Source: Salvator merianae (lineage: Eukaryota; Chordata; Lepidosauria; Squamata; Teiidae). From it: DNA of 64,000 bases. The first letter of the stretch is position 1. Every line of letters starts with the position of its first letter. The notes beneath the pieces are model-generated. The model was not told the DNA's origin and searched no databases. It worked only from the letters and a program-made list of their open reading frames with translations. The position numbers and the translations under genes are program-made. Positions 43,216 to 53,085 of the stretch are shown here, one piece after another. Location: NCBI GenBank assembly GCA_003586115.2, contig QVOM02000074.1, positions 1,150,489 through 1,214,488 of the forward strand. The letters run 5' to 3'.

Positions 43216-44040
43216 GCTACCATATTTCCCATCATGGCATAGAGATGGACCCAAACAAGGTAGTAGCGCTCTTGAACTGGGAAACCCTATGCACACACCA
43301 ATTGCAGAGTTTCCTCAGCTTTGCCAACTTCTACAGAAAATTCATCCTGGGCTTTGCAGATCTAGCCACGTCTCTTACGTGTCTCCTCTGTGGAGTGAAA
43401 CCTGCAAAACCAGGCACACAGAGACGCATCTACTTTCCCAAATTTACATGGATTACTGAGTGTCAAAATGCGTTTGAGACTCTTAAAGCTGCATTTGCCA
43501 AAGAAACCATTCTCCAGCAGCCAGATCCTACTCGATCCTTACAATATGATGCCAGTGAAGTTGCCGTGGGGTGGCGCTTTTGCAAAATGACTCTGATACA
43601 GGTGCGTTCCACCCTTGTACCTTTGTCTCCAGGCAATTAACCCTGTCTGAACAGAATTACCCATTGTGGTATCATGAGCTACCGGCAATCAAATTTTGCC
43701 TGGCTTCCTGGAGACATTACCTAGAGGGTTCCAGCCACCCCTTTGAAGTTTGGACTGACCACAAGAATCTGAAAGCTCTGCAAGTGACCTGCAAACTTTC
43801 CCCTTGCCAGCTCCGCTGCAGCGAATTCTTCACTCACTTTGACTTCGTTCTTAAATACATCAAAAAGAACAAAAATTGCTTAGCTGACGCACTATATTAT
43901 AAACCACAATGCCAAGCTACTGACAATAAAACTGAAAGGACTGTCCTCTCCCCAAAACAGCTGGACCTGACAGCAGCCATATCGGATGTTACAACTCATT
44001 ATACACTGAAATTCAGTCCACCTTACCTTCAGATGACTTG
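43203..44040 (+). pseudogene. Ty3/gypsy RT thumb and RNase H
   Basis: FLGYHISHHGIEMDPNK and SFLSFANFYRKFILGFAD give the thumb/connection. TWITECQNAFETLKAAF and LQYDASEVAVG begin RNase H. A frameshift near 43570 moves to the 43571-44041 frame, with FVSRQLTLSEQNYPLWYHEL and FEVWTDHKNLKAL (catalytic Asp), then LKYIKKNKNCLADALYY at about 43850-43905. The order is normal; only single-base breaks split it. Confidence 0.85.
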
Positions 44041-44582
44041 AACATTGCAAATGCCTCCAAACTCAACACCAGTCAGTCCCTTCCCTCCGTGGCAGGCAAA
44101 GTCTATGTTCCTGCTTCCCTCAGATCTAAAATCCTGCAAACATGTCATGACAGTTCCACTGCTGGTCATTTTAGTTTTCTCAATATGTTGCTGGCCAATA
44201 TATTTACCTAATACACCTTTATTGGTGGCCCAATACGCACAGATAGGTTGAACTTCGTGTATGCTCCTGCCCTGTGTGCCTTACAGCTAAATTTAGACTG
44301 GTCAAGTCAGAAGGTCTCTTACAGCCACTTCCCATTCCTTCCCATCCCTGAGAACAACTGAGCCTAGATTTCATCATAGACCTACCCCCGTCTTCAGGGA
44401 ATAATGTCACCTGTACCATTGTAGGTTATTTCTTGAAAATGGCTCATATTATCCCATTAAAAAACATCTCTTCTGCTTCTACTTTAGCTAAGTTGTTCAT
44501 GGAACATGTATTTAGATGACATGGTGTACCTTGCTGCATCATCTCTGACAGAGAGCCTATTCGTGCTTTGGTCTAGCAAGCA
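44041..44582 (+). pseudogene. Ty3/gypsy integrase N-terminal half, truncated
   Basis: The HHCC zinc region shows CHDSSTAGHFSF (about 44145-44180) and CPVCLTAK (about 44265-44290). The core reads LSLDFIIDLPPSSGNNVT with the first Asp (about 44360-44415), then HVFRxHGVPCCIISDRE with the second (about 44505-44560). It stops near 44582, before the Glu, where the palindromic transposon fragment begins. Confidence 0.78.
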
Positions 44583-44589
44583 TTGAGAA

Positions 44590-44860
44590 TGCTTGCTAGT
44601 CAAGTGCGTTCACACCAGAAGATGGCTGAAGCAACCGAGAGAGGGCTTCATCCACTCCCAATCACTGACACTGCTGCTGCAGTAATTAGCAGTCTGCAAC
44701 CTTATCTGAAGCCCAAAGTGAGCTTCAGGCAATGTGCCCATCACACATGCATGATCCTGTGATCATGCATGCACGATGGGCTAATCGGGCCCGGCACGGC
44801 CCGCATGACACCCCAATTGAGTCTGTGATGCCCCAATCAGGCCTGTTTTTTACTTTGCTC
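44590..44860. mobile_element. Fragment of the palindromic GC-rich element
   Basis: AAGTGCGTTCACACCAGAAGATGG, then CATGATCCTGTGATCATGCATGCACGATGGGC and GGCCTGTTTTT, match the element at 588-1327 in content (AGATGG/CCATCT, CATGATGGGC, GATCATGTGATCA). Its interior is rearranged or decayed, and termini are not clean. It directly abuts the truncated gypsy integrase. Confidence 0.5.
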
Positions 44861-45124
44861 CTTACTTCAGAGACAGCCACTCCAGGTAATACCAGATCCC
44901 ATTTACTCCATCGTTGGGACTCTATAGAAATGCTCTCTGTGATGGCAGGTCTAGGGAAAAAAAGAATGGTGTGGCCTGGTTGAAAGGGAGAGCATAAGGA
45001 ACTGTTATTGGGGCTACTATTCCTGTAGCGCTGACAGGGGGAAGTATGATACTGGAAGGCAGAAAAGCTGGATTAAGAGATGGAAACCTAGACACTTTAA
45101 AGCTATCCCTCCTTCTGATCTGCC
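44861..45124. other. Unassigned spacer
   Basis: No secure identity. It may be L2 upstream sequence, because L2 endonuclease begins at about 45125. Confidence 0.3.
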
Positions 45125-45480
45125 TTTCAAACAACAGTATTTAGGGATGCATGCCAACCAGCCTCCTGGTCTGATGGTGATGTTTTTGAATGGTAGGTCA
45201 GTCCAAAATAAGTTTGCTCTCATCTACGACTTGATCCTGGATGAATGGGCTGTCTAGGGCTGTATTACTGGGCTGTATTACTGAGACCTGGGTGATGAGC
45301 TGGGGGAGCTTTCACTCACCCAGTTCTGTCTCCCAAGCTTCTTGGCACAACATTATTCCACACTGTAAGGGACAAAAAAGGAATTGCTGTGCTCCTTAAG
45401 AATGCCATCCCTCTTGCCAGGTGTCACTCTGTTCTTTGACTAGTTTTGAAGGGCTATTCCTGATGTTGGACCTAAAGGAG
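45125..45480 (+). pseudogene. L2-like LINE endonuclease fragment
   Basis: With breaks it reads FLNGRSVQNKFALIYDLILDE, CITETW (after a small duplication of GCTGTATTACTG), SLTQFCLP, and KGIAVLLKN-like sequence at about 45375-45405. This follows the L2/CR1-group endonuclease pattern 'LNARSVxNKxxLIxDLI...LCITETW'. It stops where the (TAAG)n tail of a minus-strand LINE begins. Confidence 0.6.
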
Positions 45481-46880
45481 TAAGTAAGTAAGTAAGTTTT
45501 AATAATGATTAGTCTTTAGACCATATCATACAAAATTAAAAAGTTAAAAGTTAAAAGTACAGATTAAACAACAAAAGTACTAGAGGATACAGTTAACTAT
45601 TACTATGGCAACACAATAGAACTCAAAGAAAGGGGGCATTTTCCCAATAGAGGGTTTATGTCCTCATTCTAGCAGCACGAATTCTGGCCGCTTTGAGTAT
45701 GAAAAGAGCAACCTGCATTGTTGTATATCTGTTGGATCCGCCCAGCAACCTAATGAGTTTTTCCTGGTTACTCATATATTGTATCCTTGATAGAATGGGT
45801 TTTAAGAGGGAATCTCTGATGATTTCATACATGGGGCAAACCAGTAGTAAATGTTCATTATCCTCTATTGCTGAGGAACCACAGATGCATGTTCTTACTG
45901 GGAAGGGTATGTTTTCATATCGACCAAATTTCAAGTTGGTGTCTAATTGTTCAAATCGTGCTCTGGTAAAGGATTTCCGAAGATACCAGGGCATGGAGAA
46001 ATTCAAATAGTCCTCTAGCTTAAAAAGTTGTTTTGAGGTAGCTAAAAATGGAGTAGAAATGGCTTGAGAGATGGCAGCTAGATCCTTCGTGGCTTCTATG
46101 TCCAGGAGGCGTTGTTTAAGAGCTGTCAAAGACTTGGGGCCCATGGCAACCAGTATTTGTAAGGAGAGGCCTATCCTTTGAATGTCTGCTGTTAAATTGG
46201 TTAACCAAGTTGTTTGGCCGCTTTTGGCTTGCTCCTCCAAGCAGAGTCGGGGCAGTCTGCCTGGATACATTTTGTTTAGTTTTAACCAGTAACTGTATTG
46301 TCTTGGTAAAACTTGACATTTTATTGGAGCGAGCCCTAGCTCTGCCCGTACTGCCGCTGAAAGCGTGGAACGGCTGACTCCGAGAAGTTGCCTCATATAT
46401 TTTAGTTGAAAAGCTTTGGTGCTCTGCAAATTAATGCCCCCCCCCCCCAGATTTCAGCACCGTATAGAAGAATTGGAATAACTTTAAGTTTGTAGACCAC
46501 CAGGGTAGGTCTAATTGTATCTGGGTAAGCGTGATTTCGGAGTTTGCTTAGCGCAATCGCTGACCTAAAGGACAAAATAGGGCTGCTGCTGGTGTACTGT
46601 CCATCCCTCTGTCCATCATTGTCCCTGCATAAGCTAGCAGAGGCAATTGTGGACATGCTGTAGGAGACTTCCTCCATGATAGTGCTGTGAATTTCAATAT
46701 CCATGCCAAGGCAACCACCAATGATCCAGTCCCATACTGGGACTGTCCCAGTATGTAAAAGGTCCAGACATGCATTTGACTTTTTTTGAGTTGGTAAAGA
46801 TCTTAAGACATATGGAATGCTTTTTGGGGGGGCAGGGGGAGGGGTTCTGGGGATTTTCTGGTTGACATTTAGCATACTCC
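45481..46880 (-). mobile_element. Vingi/ingi-like LINE 3' portion, copy 2
   Basis: Two minus frames (46402-46875 and 45656-46429) overlap at a frameshift near a C run (46437-46448). They cover the end of RT and the C-terminal domain. Blocks are LVVYKLKVIPILLYGAEIWG, FQLKYMRQLLGVSRSTLSA and, near the end, TCICGSSAIEDNEHLLLVC, a Cys/His motif. The final 257 codons are unbroken to a stop at 45656. The 3' UTR ends in (CTTA)n, seen here as TAAG repeats at 45481-45497. The Vingi name is from family memory (known in Anolis). An I-group relative is the alternative. Confidence 0.68.
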
Positions 46881-46959
46881 TGTTGAGTCTCTCATCTTAC
46901 TGTGGAATTATAAGATTGCACTTGCACTTGTTCAATAAAATAATTATATAAAAAAATAG
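46881..46959. other. Junction sequence
   Basis: Short AT-rich junction with AATAAAATAATTATAT. No feature is assigned. Confidence 0.35.
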
Positions 46960-47563
46960 GATTGGCAGGACCATCAAGATGCTTGAGCTGAAGTACCTCT
47001 AAGACTTTTGGAAATCCCATAAAGCAGCTTGGTATACCAAAGAGCTATGGTTAATAAAGGAAGGGGTTTGAAAGTTACAGCACAAATGGTGTAAATCCCA
47101 TTATGAGTCTGACTGAGGAGAGATTAGTGCACTGACTGAAGAGAGGTTAGAACTTACCATATTTAGGGGGGTGAGAGAAAAGAAAGTATTTCTTTCCTAC
47201 CACTGAGTTCTTAAGAAACCGTCCAGCAGAGCTTTTCCAAAACAGCCTAACCAAACAGCAGGAAGATGCTATTTGATACCTGTTGTGAAAAACTTGAGAA
47301 GCAACTTAAGGACAAAATTGATCAGATCCATACGGAATCAGAGGCCACAGCTAAGAATAGTTCTATGGAAGCATCATTCTGTCCCGTTCTTTGAATCAGT
47401 TTAAAGTATTATGCACTGAAGACATGAACAATTCCCTTCATCCATTCCTATCCTGACTTATAAAAGCCAGTTAAGAAGGTGTTACCAGGAGGATGTTGGG
47501 AATGATAAATGCCTCTTTACCATAATCACCATTATAGTCCCCATTCAAAGGAGACATTGGAAG
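46960..47563 (+). pseudogene. L2-like LINE linker/RT-start fragment
   Basis: Broken reading KAAWYTKELWLIKEG, KLQHKWCKSHYESD and VREKKVFLSYH resembles the L2 stretch between endonuclease and RT ('AWYTxELRxLKxxxRxxERxWRKS...AKKxFFS'). It runs up to the hAT MITE that begins at 47564 (48590 in the second copy). The same sequence is repeated at 47986-48589 beyond the gap. Confidence 0.55.
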
Positions 47564-47616
47564 TAGGGATGTGCACGAAATTTCGTACGAGTTTCGTTGC
47601 TTCGCAACATTCGCAT

Positions 47617-47816
47617 NNNNNNNNNNNNNNNNNNNNNNNNNNNNNNNNNNNNNNNNNNNNNNNNNNNNNNNNNNNNNNNNNNNNNNNNNNNNNNNNNNNN
47701 NNNNNNNNNNNNNNNNNNNNNNNNNNNNNNNNNNNNNNNNNNNNNNNNNNNNNNNNNNNNNNNNNNNNNNNNNNNNNNNNNNNNNNNNNNNNNNNNNNNN
47801 NNNNNNNNNNNNNNNN
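47617..47816. other. Assembly gap (200 N)
   Basis: Exactly 200 N characters, a conventional scaffold-gap length. Open frames crossing it are meaningless. Confidence 0.99.
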
Positions 47817-48642
47817 TTGGTAAAGATCTTAAGACATATGGAATGCTTTTTGGGGGGGCAGGGGGAGGGGTTCTGGGGATTTTCTGGTTGACATTTAGCA
47901 TACTCCTGTTGAGTCTCTCATCTTACTGTGGAATTATAAGATTGCACTTGCACTTGTTCAATAAAATAATTATATAAAAAAATAGGATTGGCAGGACCAT
48001 CAAGATGCTTGAGCTGAAGTACCTCTAAGACTTTTGGAAATCCCATAAAGCAGCTTGGTATACCAAAGAGCTATGGTTAATAAAGGAAGGGGTTTGAAAG
48101 TTACAGCACAAATGGTGTAAATCCCATTATGAGTCTGACTGAGGAGAGATTAGTGCACTGACTGAAGAGAGGTTAGAACTTACCATATTTAGGGGGGTGA
48201 GAGAAAAGAAAGTATTTCTTTCCTACCACTGAGTTCTTAAGAAACCGTCCAGCAGAGCTTTTCCAAAACAGCCTAACCAAACAGCAGGAAGATGCTATTT
48301 GATACCTGTTGTGAAAAACTTGAGAAGCAACTTAAGGACAAAATTGATCAGATCCATACGGAATCAGAGGCCACAGCTAAGAATAGTTCTATGGAAGCAT
48401 CATTCTGTCCAGTTCTTTGAATCAGTTTAAAGTATTATGCACTGAAGACATGAACAATTCCCTTCATCCATTCCTATCCTGACTTATAAAAGCCAGTTAA
48501 GAAGGTGTTACCAGGAGGATGTTGGGAATGATAAATGCCTCTTTACCATAATCACCATTATAGTCCCCATTCAAAGGAGACATTGGAAGTAGGGATGTGC
48601 ACGAAATTTCGTACGAGTTTCGTTGCTTCGCAACATTCGCAT
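47817..48642. repeat. Gap-flanking duplication, unit 2 (826 bp)
   Basis: Second copy of 46791-47616, beginning exactly at the end of the N run. It includes Vingi-like 5' sequence (47817-47906), the L2 piece (to 48589) and the start of the hAT MITE, which is complete on this side. The sharp edges at the gap point to a contig-end overlap that was not merged. Confidence 0.93.
48582..48589. repeat. hAT MITE target duplication, left copy
   Basis: ATTGGAAG before TAGGGATGTGC; exact partner at 49683-49690. A further copy is at 47556-47563 in the duplicated unit. Confidence 0.92.
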
Positions 48643-49682
48643 TGAATGTGAAGTGCCCTCTCTATCGCGAAAGCGAATAGCGAAAGTCGTGGTGATTTTC
48701 GTCAATTTTTGTGACCTTCGCCACTCACCGCGAACGGCTATTTTTCGTCTCTTTTTGCTGCGAAAACTGCGATGGAACGAAGCTCGGTAGCTTCGTAGCA
48801 TCAAGTCTCTGCCTCTAGAGGTGGAAATTGTAATGCATCACATTAGGAAAGACGGTATTTTTTTAACTCTTCGCCTGCCTCGCAGCGATCGCACTGCATG
48901 AGGATGAGAAACTCAGATGGCTAGGAGTTAATAAAACGTCTTTGATGGTGGTATATAGTTCTGCTTTTTGAAACGGAGGGCAAGACAAGGTGTCATTTTG
49001 CTGCTGCTCAGAAGTAGGGAGGGAGGGCAAGACGAGGCGTCATTTCGCTGCTGCTCAGAAGTAGGGAGTTATTTCATCCTGCGGCTGCCGCCAGTCTTCT
49101 AAATTACGCGCTGAACTGAAGGCAATTGCTTCGCGCGTTGCTGACTAAGCCTGCCCGCCTCATAGGCGAGGTAATAATTTCTGTGCCCCAAACGATCGGC
49201 ACGGACGGCAGACAGCGACGAGTCGCGCCGATAAGTTAAAGGGACAGAAGTTAGCGCGCATGCGCGCACAGACATGAGCGTCAAAAAGGCATCGAAAATG
49301 ACGAAAAATCAAAGCGAAAAAAATTCCTTCACTTGCTTTCGCTTGCTTTCGATCTGCAGTGAGGAACCCCAAATGTGCCTTCGTTGCTTTGAATCCTGCT
49401 ACAAACCGGCCGCCGGTAGAAAGTAAGCTCCGTGCAATTTTTACCTTTAACGAAGCAACTCCTTAAATTAGCAACGTGGACGGTCAAATATAGAAGGGAC
49501 AGGGCGTTTGTTTTTCACTACTTATTTCATTGATTTTGCACTTCCGGTTTTTTCACGAAAATTTTCGCTGCGAAAACGAAAATTGCCATTTTCGCGACTT
49601 CCGTTTTCGTGCGAAAACGAAGCAACGAAACTTCGATGCATTGCGAAACGAACAGAGAAAATTCCTTTCGTACACATCCCTA
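48590..49682. mobile_element. Non-autonomous hAT-like element (1093 bp)
   Basis: Termini TAGGGATGTGCACGAAA and TTTCGTACACATCCCTA are imperfect inverted repeats, and the flanking 8-bp duplication ATTGGAAG is exact. The interior is built from many GCGAAA/TTTCGC-type inverted motifs, with subterminal blocks such as TTTCGTTGCTTCGCAA near the left end and its complement-like CGAAGCAACGAAAC near the right. No transposase frame is seen. It sits in the L2 fragment, which resumes at 49691. Confidence 0.9.
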
Positions 49683-49690
49683 ATTGGAAG

Positions 49691-49760
49691 CTGTGTTCCC
49701 AAACAGTTGGTAAGGTTTTTTATAAGAAACCACAATTCAAAAGCACATAGAAAATAATGT
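49691..49760 (+). pseudogene. L2-like fragment continuing after the hAT element
   Basis: Reading KLCSQTVGKVFYKKPQFKST resembles the L2 'xAVVRPLLKKPSLD' block that opens RT, in line with the L2 piece ending at 48589. This is short, so support comes mainly from continuity across the insertion. Confidence 0.4.
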
Positions 49761-49945
49761 ATACAGTACATTCACAGCATGCCCCCATTTCTGCTTTCCC
49801 ACAATCACAAATCTAAACATTCCAATCTACTCCCATCTGCTTCACAAAATACAAACTTAAGATGAACCAAAGCCAATGTCTTACTCCCATTAACACGTCT
49901 TATTTCCCTATGCCAGGCAAATGCTGGGTCAATGATGCACGTCAG
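49761..49945. other. Short spacer
   Basis: No recognised feature. Confidence 0.4.
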
Positions 49946-51648
49946 CATTGAATCATAGAATCATAGAGTTGGAAGGGACCTCATGGGTCATCGAGTCCAA
50001 CCCCCTGCTCAATGCAGGATTCACTAAAGCATCCCAGACAGATATCTGTCCAGCCTTTCCTTGAAGACCTCCAGTGAAGGAGAGCCCACCACCTCCTGTG
50101 GTAACCTGTTCCAATGACTGATTGCCCTTACGGTCAGAAAGTTTTTCCTAATATCTAGCCTGTATCTACTCCCTTGAAGTTTCATCCCATTGTTTCTAGT
50201 CCTTCCTTCTTGCGCAACTGAGAATAGGGCCAATCCTTCTGCACTGTGACAGCCCTTCAGATACTTGAAAACAGCTATCATATCTCCTCTCAGTCTTCTC
50301 TTCTGCAGGCTAAACATTCCTAGGTCCTTTAACCATTCCTCGTAGGACATGGTTTGCAGACCACTCACCATTTTGGTCGCCCTTCTCTGAACTTGTTCCA
50401 GTTTGTCAATGTCTTTTTTAAACTGGGGTGCCCAGAACTGGACACAATACTCCAGATGAGGTCTGACCAAGGAAGAGTAAAGAGGGATAATTACTTCTCG
50501 TGATCTGGACTCTATGCTCCTCTTGATACACCCCAGGATGGTGTTTGCCTTTTTTGCAGCTGCATCACACTGTTGACTCATGTTTAATCTGTGATCTACT
50601 AGTACACCCAGATCCTTTTCACATGTGCTGCTGCTCAGCGAGATTCCTCCCATTCTGTATTGGATATTGTCATTTTTCTTACCCAGATGTAAAACTTTGC
50701 ATTTCTCCCTGTTAAATGTCATTCTGTTAGTTTCAGCCCACTGTTCAAGCTTGTCCAAATCATTTTGAATCCTCTCCTTCTCCTCCCTAGTGTTAGCAAC
50801 CCCTCCTAGCTTTGTGTCGTCTGCAAATTTGATCAGCGTCCCCTCGACACCTTCATCCAGATCGTTTATAAAAATGTTGAACAGCAATGGGCCCAAGACA
50901 GAGCCTTGCGGTACCCCACTCAAGACAGTCTTCCAATCGGATGTGAAGCCATTTATGACCACTCTTTGAGTACGATCACTAAGCCAGTTATGAATCCACC
51001 TAACAGTTGTCCTGTCAATCCCATATTTGATCATTTTTTCAATAAGTATAGTATGAGACACCTTGTCAAATGCTTTGCTAAAGTCAAGATATACTATGTC
51101 CACAGCCTTTCCTTGATCGATCCATCCAGTAATTTTGTCATAAAAGGAAATGAGATTAGTCTGGCATGACTTGCTTGTTACAAATCCATGTTGGCTCTGG
51201 TTAATTACTGCATTCCCATCCAAGTGCTCCCATATATGCTGCTTAATGATTTGTTCAAGGATCTTGCCTGGTATTGAAGTCAGGCTCACAGGCCTATAGT
51301 TGCCTGGGTCAGCCTTCTTTCCTTTTTTAAAGATAGGTACAACATTCGCCCTTCTCCAATCTTCTGGGACTTCTCCTGTTTTCCATGAGTTCTCAAATAT
51401 CACAGAGAGTGCTTCAGCAATTATATCAGCTAATTCCTTCAGCACCCTAGGATGTAATTCATCTGGGCCTGGAGACTTGAATTCATTTAAGTTTGCTAAG
51501 TGTTCCCTCACCTTCTCCTTGTCCATACAGAGCCTTGATTCTCTTATTCCCTCAACAGCACAGTGAAGGCCAACTGATGTTTCATTTCCTTTCTCAGAGA
51601 AAACAGATGCAAAATAGGAGTTCAGAAGTTCTGCCTTCTCAAAGTCCA
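49946..51648 (-). mobile_element. CR1 LINE, 5'-truncated, long open RT frame
   Basis: On the plus strand it begins with the tail AATCATAGAATCATAGAGTT, the complement of the CR1 3' octamer repeat, and then GGAAGGGACC. Coding runs leftward from about 51640. The 5' end is lost in the region just upstream of RT (ELLNSYFASVFSEKG). It abuts gypsy sequence at 51650. No target duplication was identified, as usual for CR1. Confidence 0.93.
50024..51526 (-). CDS. CR1 reverse transcriptase (500 codons, unbroken)
   Basis: An uninterrupted frame from MDKEKVREHLANLNEF to the terminal YLSGML. It includes SPGPDELHPRVLKELAD, NYRPVSLTSIPGKILEQII, VYLDFSKAFDKVSHTIL with the first catalytic Asp, SGVPQGSVLGPLLFNIFIN and LIKFADDTKLGG with the Asp pair. 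The C-terminal ends with SHWNRLPQEVVGSPSLEVFK. Because endonuclease is absent, the copy cannot move itself. The open frame suggests a younger insertion than the CR1 at 16-26.8 kb. The start given is the first Met in a frame that opens further upstream. Confidence 0.88.
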   Translation of the reverse strand: MDKEKVREHLANLNEFKSPGPDELHPRVLKELADIIAEALSVIFENSWKTGEVPEDWRRANVVPIFKKGKKADPGNYRPVSLTSIPGKILEQIIKQHIWEHLDGNAVINQSQHGFVTSKSCQTNLISFYDKITGWIDQGKAVDIVYLDFSKAFDKVSHTILIEKMIKYGIDRTTVRWIHNWLSDRTQRVVINGFTSDWKTVLSGVPQGSVLGPLLFNIFINDLDEGVEGTLIKFADDTKLGGVANTREEKERIQNDLDKLEQWAETNRMTFNREKCKVLHLGKKNDNIQYRMGGISLSSSTCEKDLGVLVDHRLNMSQQCDAAAKKANTILGCIKRSIESRSREVIIPLYSSLVRPHLEYCVQFWAPQFKKDIDKLEQVQRRATKMVSGLQTMSYEEWLKDLGMFSLQKRRLRGDMIAVFKYLKGCHSAEGLALFSVAQEGRTRNNGMKLQGSRYRLDIRKNFLTVRAISHWNRLPQEVVGSPSLEVFKERLDRYLSGML

Positions 51649-51649
51649 G

Positions 51650-53085
51650 TTTGCAGCATCAAATAAGATAGCTGTACAGAGACCATATATACATCATACC
51701 CTTCCTCAAGCGAGGCACTCCATTCCAAAGGTGAAGGCATAATAACTGTGAGGGTGAAGCATGGGAAAGGACTAGGCTAAGAAAGAATTGGGCATAGAAA
51801 CATGTGGAGAAAACACTTAGAATTCTTATAAGTACCATCAACACAGGAGCATCCAGAGATAGGATATCCCACCCAATATACAAGATATTGTAGTTTACTG
51901 TGGGAAATATGAGCATCAAGAATATGAAGAATATAAAAATTATTCATGTTCACCAACCTTACTGGGGTGGGGACAGGGAAGTGTAACAGTGAGAAGAGGG
52001 TGGCTCTTTCCAGAGCAAGATGCAGTGAAATAAAAGGTGGATTTTCATGTGCTTGGGTAGTTTCAAATGAAAAGTGACAGGATTTACCTTTTCAGTTACC
52101 TTAAAAGGGCCAATATAGTGGAAGTCCAATTTCTTAGAGGGTATGGGAGATTTAAGATGATGAGTGGAGAGATAGAGTCACCAACAGCAGTAGGGAAGAC
52201 AGGGGAATGGAACAACAGCCTCTTCTGGGATAGTTTAGCCAGATCCAAATTAGCTTGTACATCTGCCCAGACAGAAGAAGAAGTGGAGGCCTTATTCAAA
52301 ATGAAGGATGGGGTATCAGGAGAGGGAAGTAAGGGATGTAAAACAGATAAATCTGTACCATATACAACTGTAAAAGAAGACAATTCCATAGAGGAATGAA
52401 CAGAGTTGTTATATGCAAATTCAACTAAATGCTAGTAGATTGTCCTGCAGGATGTTATTAAAACAACAAAGGTATTTTTCCAACATCTGTTCGACATGTT
52501 CAGTGGCACCATTTGTCTGAGGATGGTAGATAGAGGAGAAAACCAGTTCAATCCCAAGCAAGAAGGTAAATGCCTTCCAGAATTTAATTGTCATTTATGA
52601 ATTGTGGTCAGAAATAATGTGGGAAGGCATCCCATGCAACCTGAAGATATGTTCCATGAGAAGTGTAGCAAGTGGAGGCACAGAGGGTATTTATCTACAA
52701 GGAATCAAATGAACCATACTGGAGAAATGTTGTAACATCATCCAAATATTGGTAAAGCCTGAGGAAGGTGGCAGATTGGTAATGAAATCCATAAAAATTA
52801 CATCCCAGGATGGGAGAATGGATTGAAACCTTTCATAGAGGTTTTCCACACACCCTCATGAACTTTGTTAAGCTGCTTTCTGTTAGCAAACTGTGGAGAA
52901 GTTCATGGTCTGCTGTGGGTTGAGCAGTTGAGAAGACCAGAGATCACTATCTTTGCCCATCTGCCACAGTTAGCTCATCAGAACACTAGATCTGCAGGAT
53001 TCCCACTTTCCTAGTGATTGGGACTATAATACTTGAAATATACAAGATATCACATTTTGGCAATATTGTTTATGCTTTGGTGAGC
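51650..53085 (-). pseudogene. Ty3/gypsy integrase with chromodomain
   Basis: Minus strand, with stops. Near 52870-52900, ANRKQLNKVHEGVW precedes the core. The first Asp is in DVIFMDFITNLPPSSGF (52770-52805), the second in SHIISDHNS (about 52599-52625), and the Glu in QTNGATEHVEQ (about 52485-52520), so the triad residues are all kept. After the GPF segment (about 52100) a chromodomain-like block LVYWVGYPISGCS lies at 51841-51892. This marks it as a chromovirus-type gypsy. It is different from the 35.5 kb gypsy, which lacks this block. Confidence 0.75.

Larger units (their letters stand above)
46791..47616. repeat. Gap-flanking duplication, unit 1 (826 bp)
   Basis: Identical by eye to 47817-48642 except C at 47385 versus A at 48411. 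It spans the end of the Vingi-like LINE, the L2 piece and the first 53 bases of the hAT MITE. The constant offset of 1026 equals 826 plus the 200 Ns. Confidence 0.95.

Noticed and set aside
47509..47977. Open frames spanning the N run
   Set aside because: They exist only because N codons are not stops.
51300..51566. Plus-strand frames at 50906-51169, 51300-51566 and 59959-60222
   Set aside because: They are antisense shadows of the CR1 RT frame.
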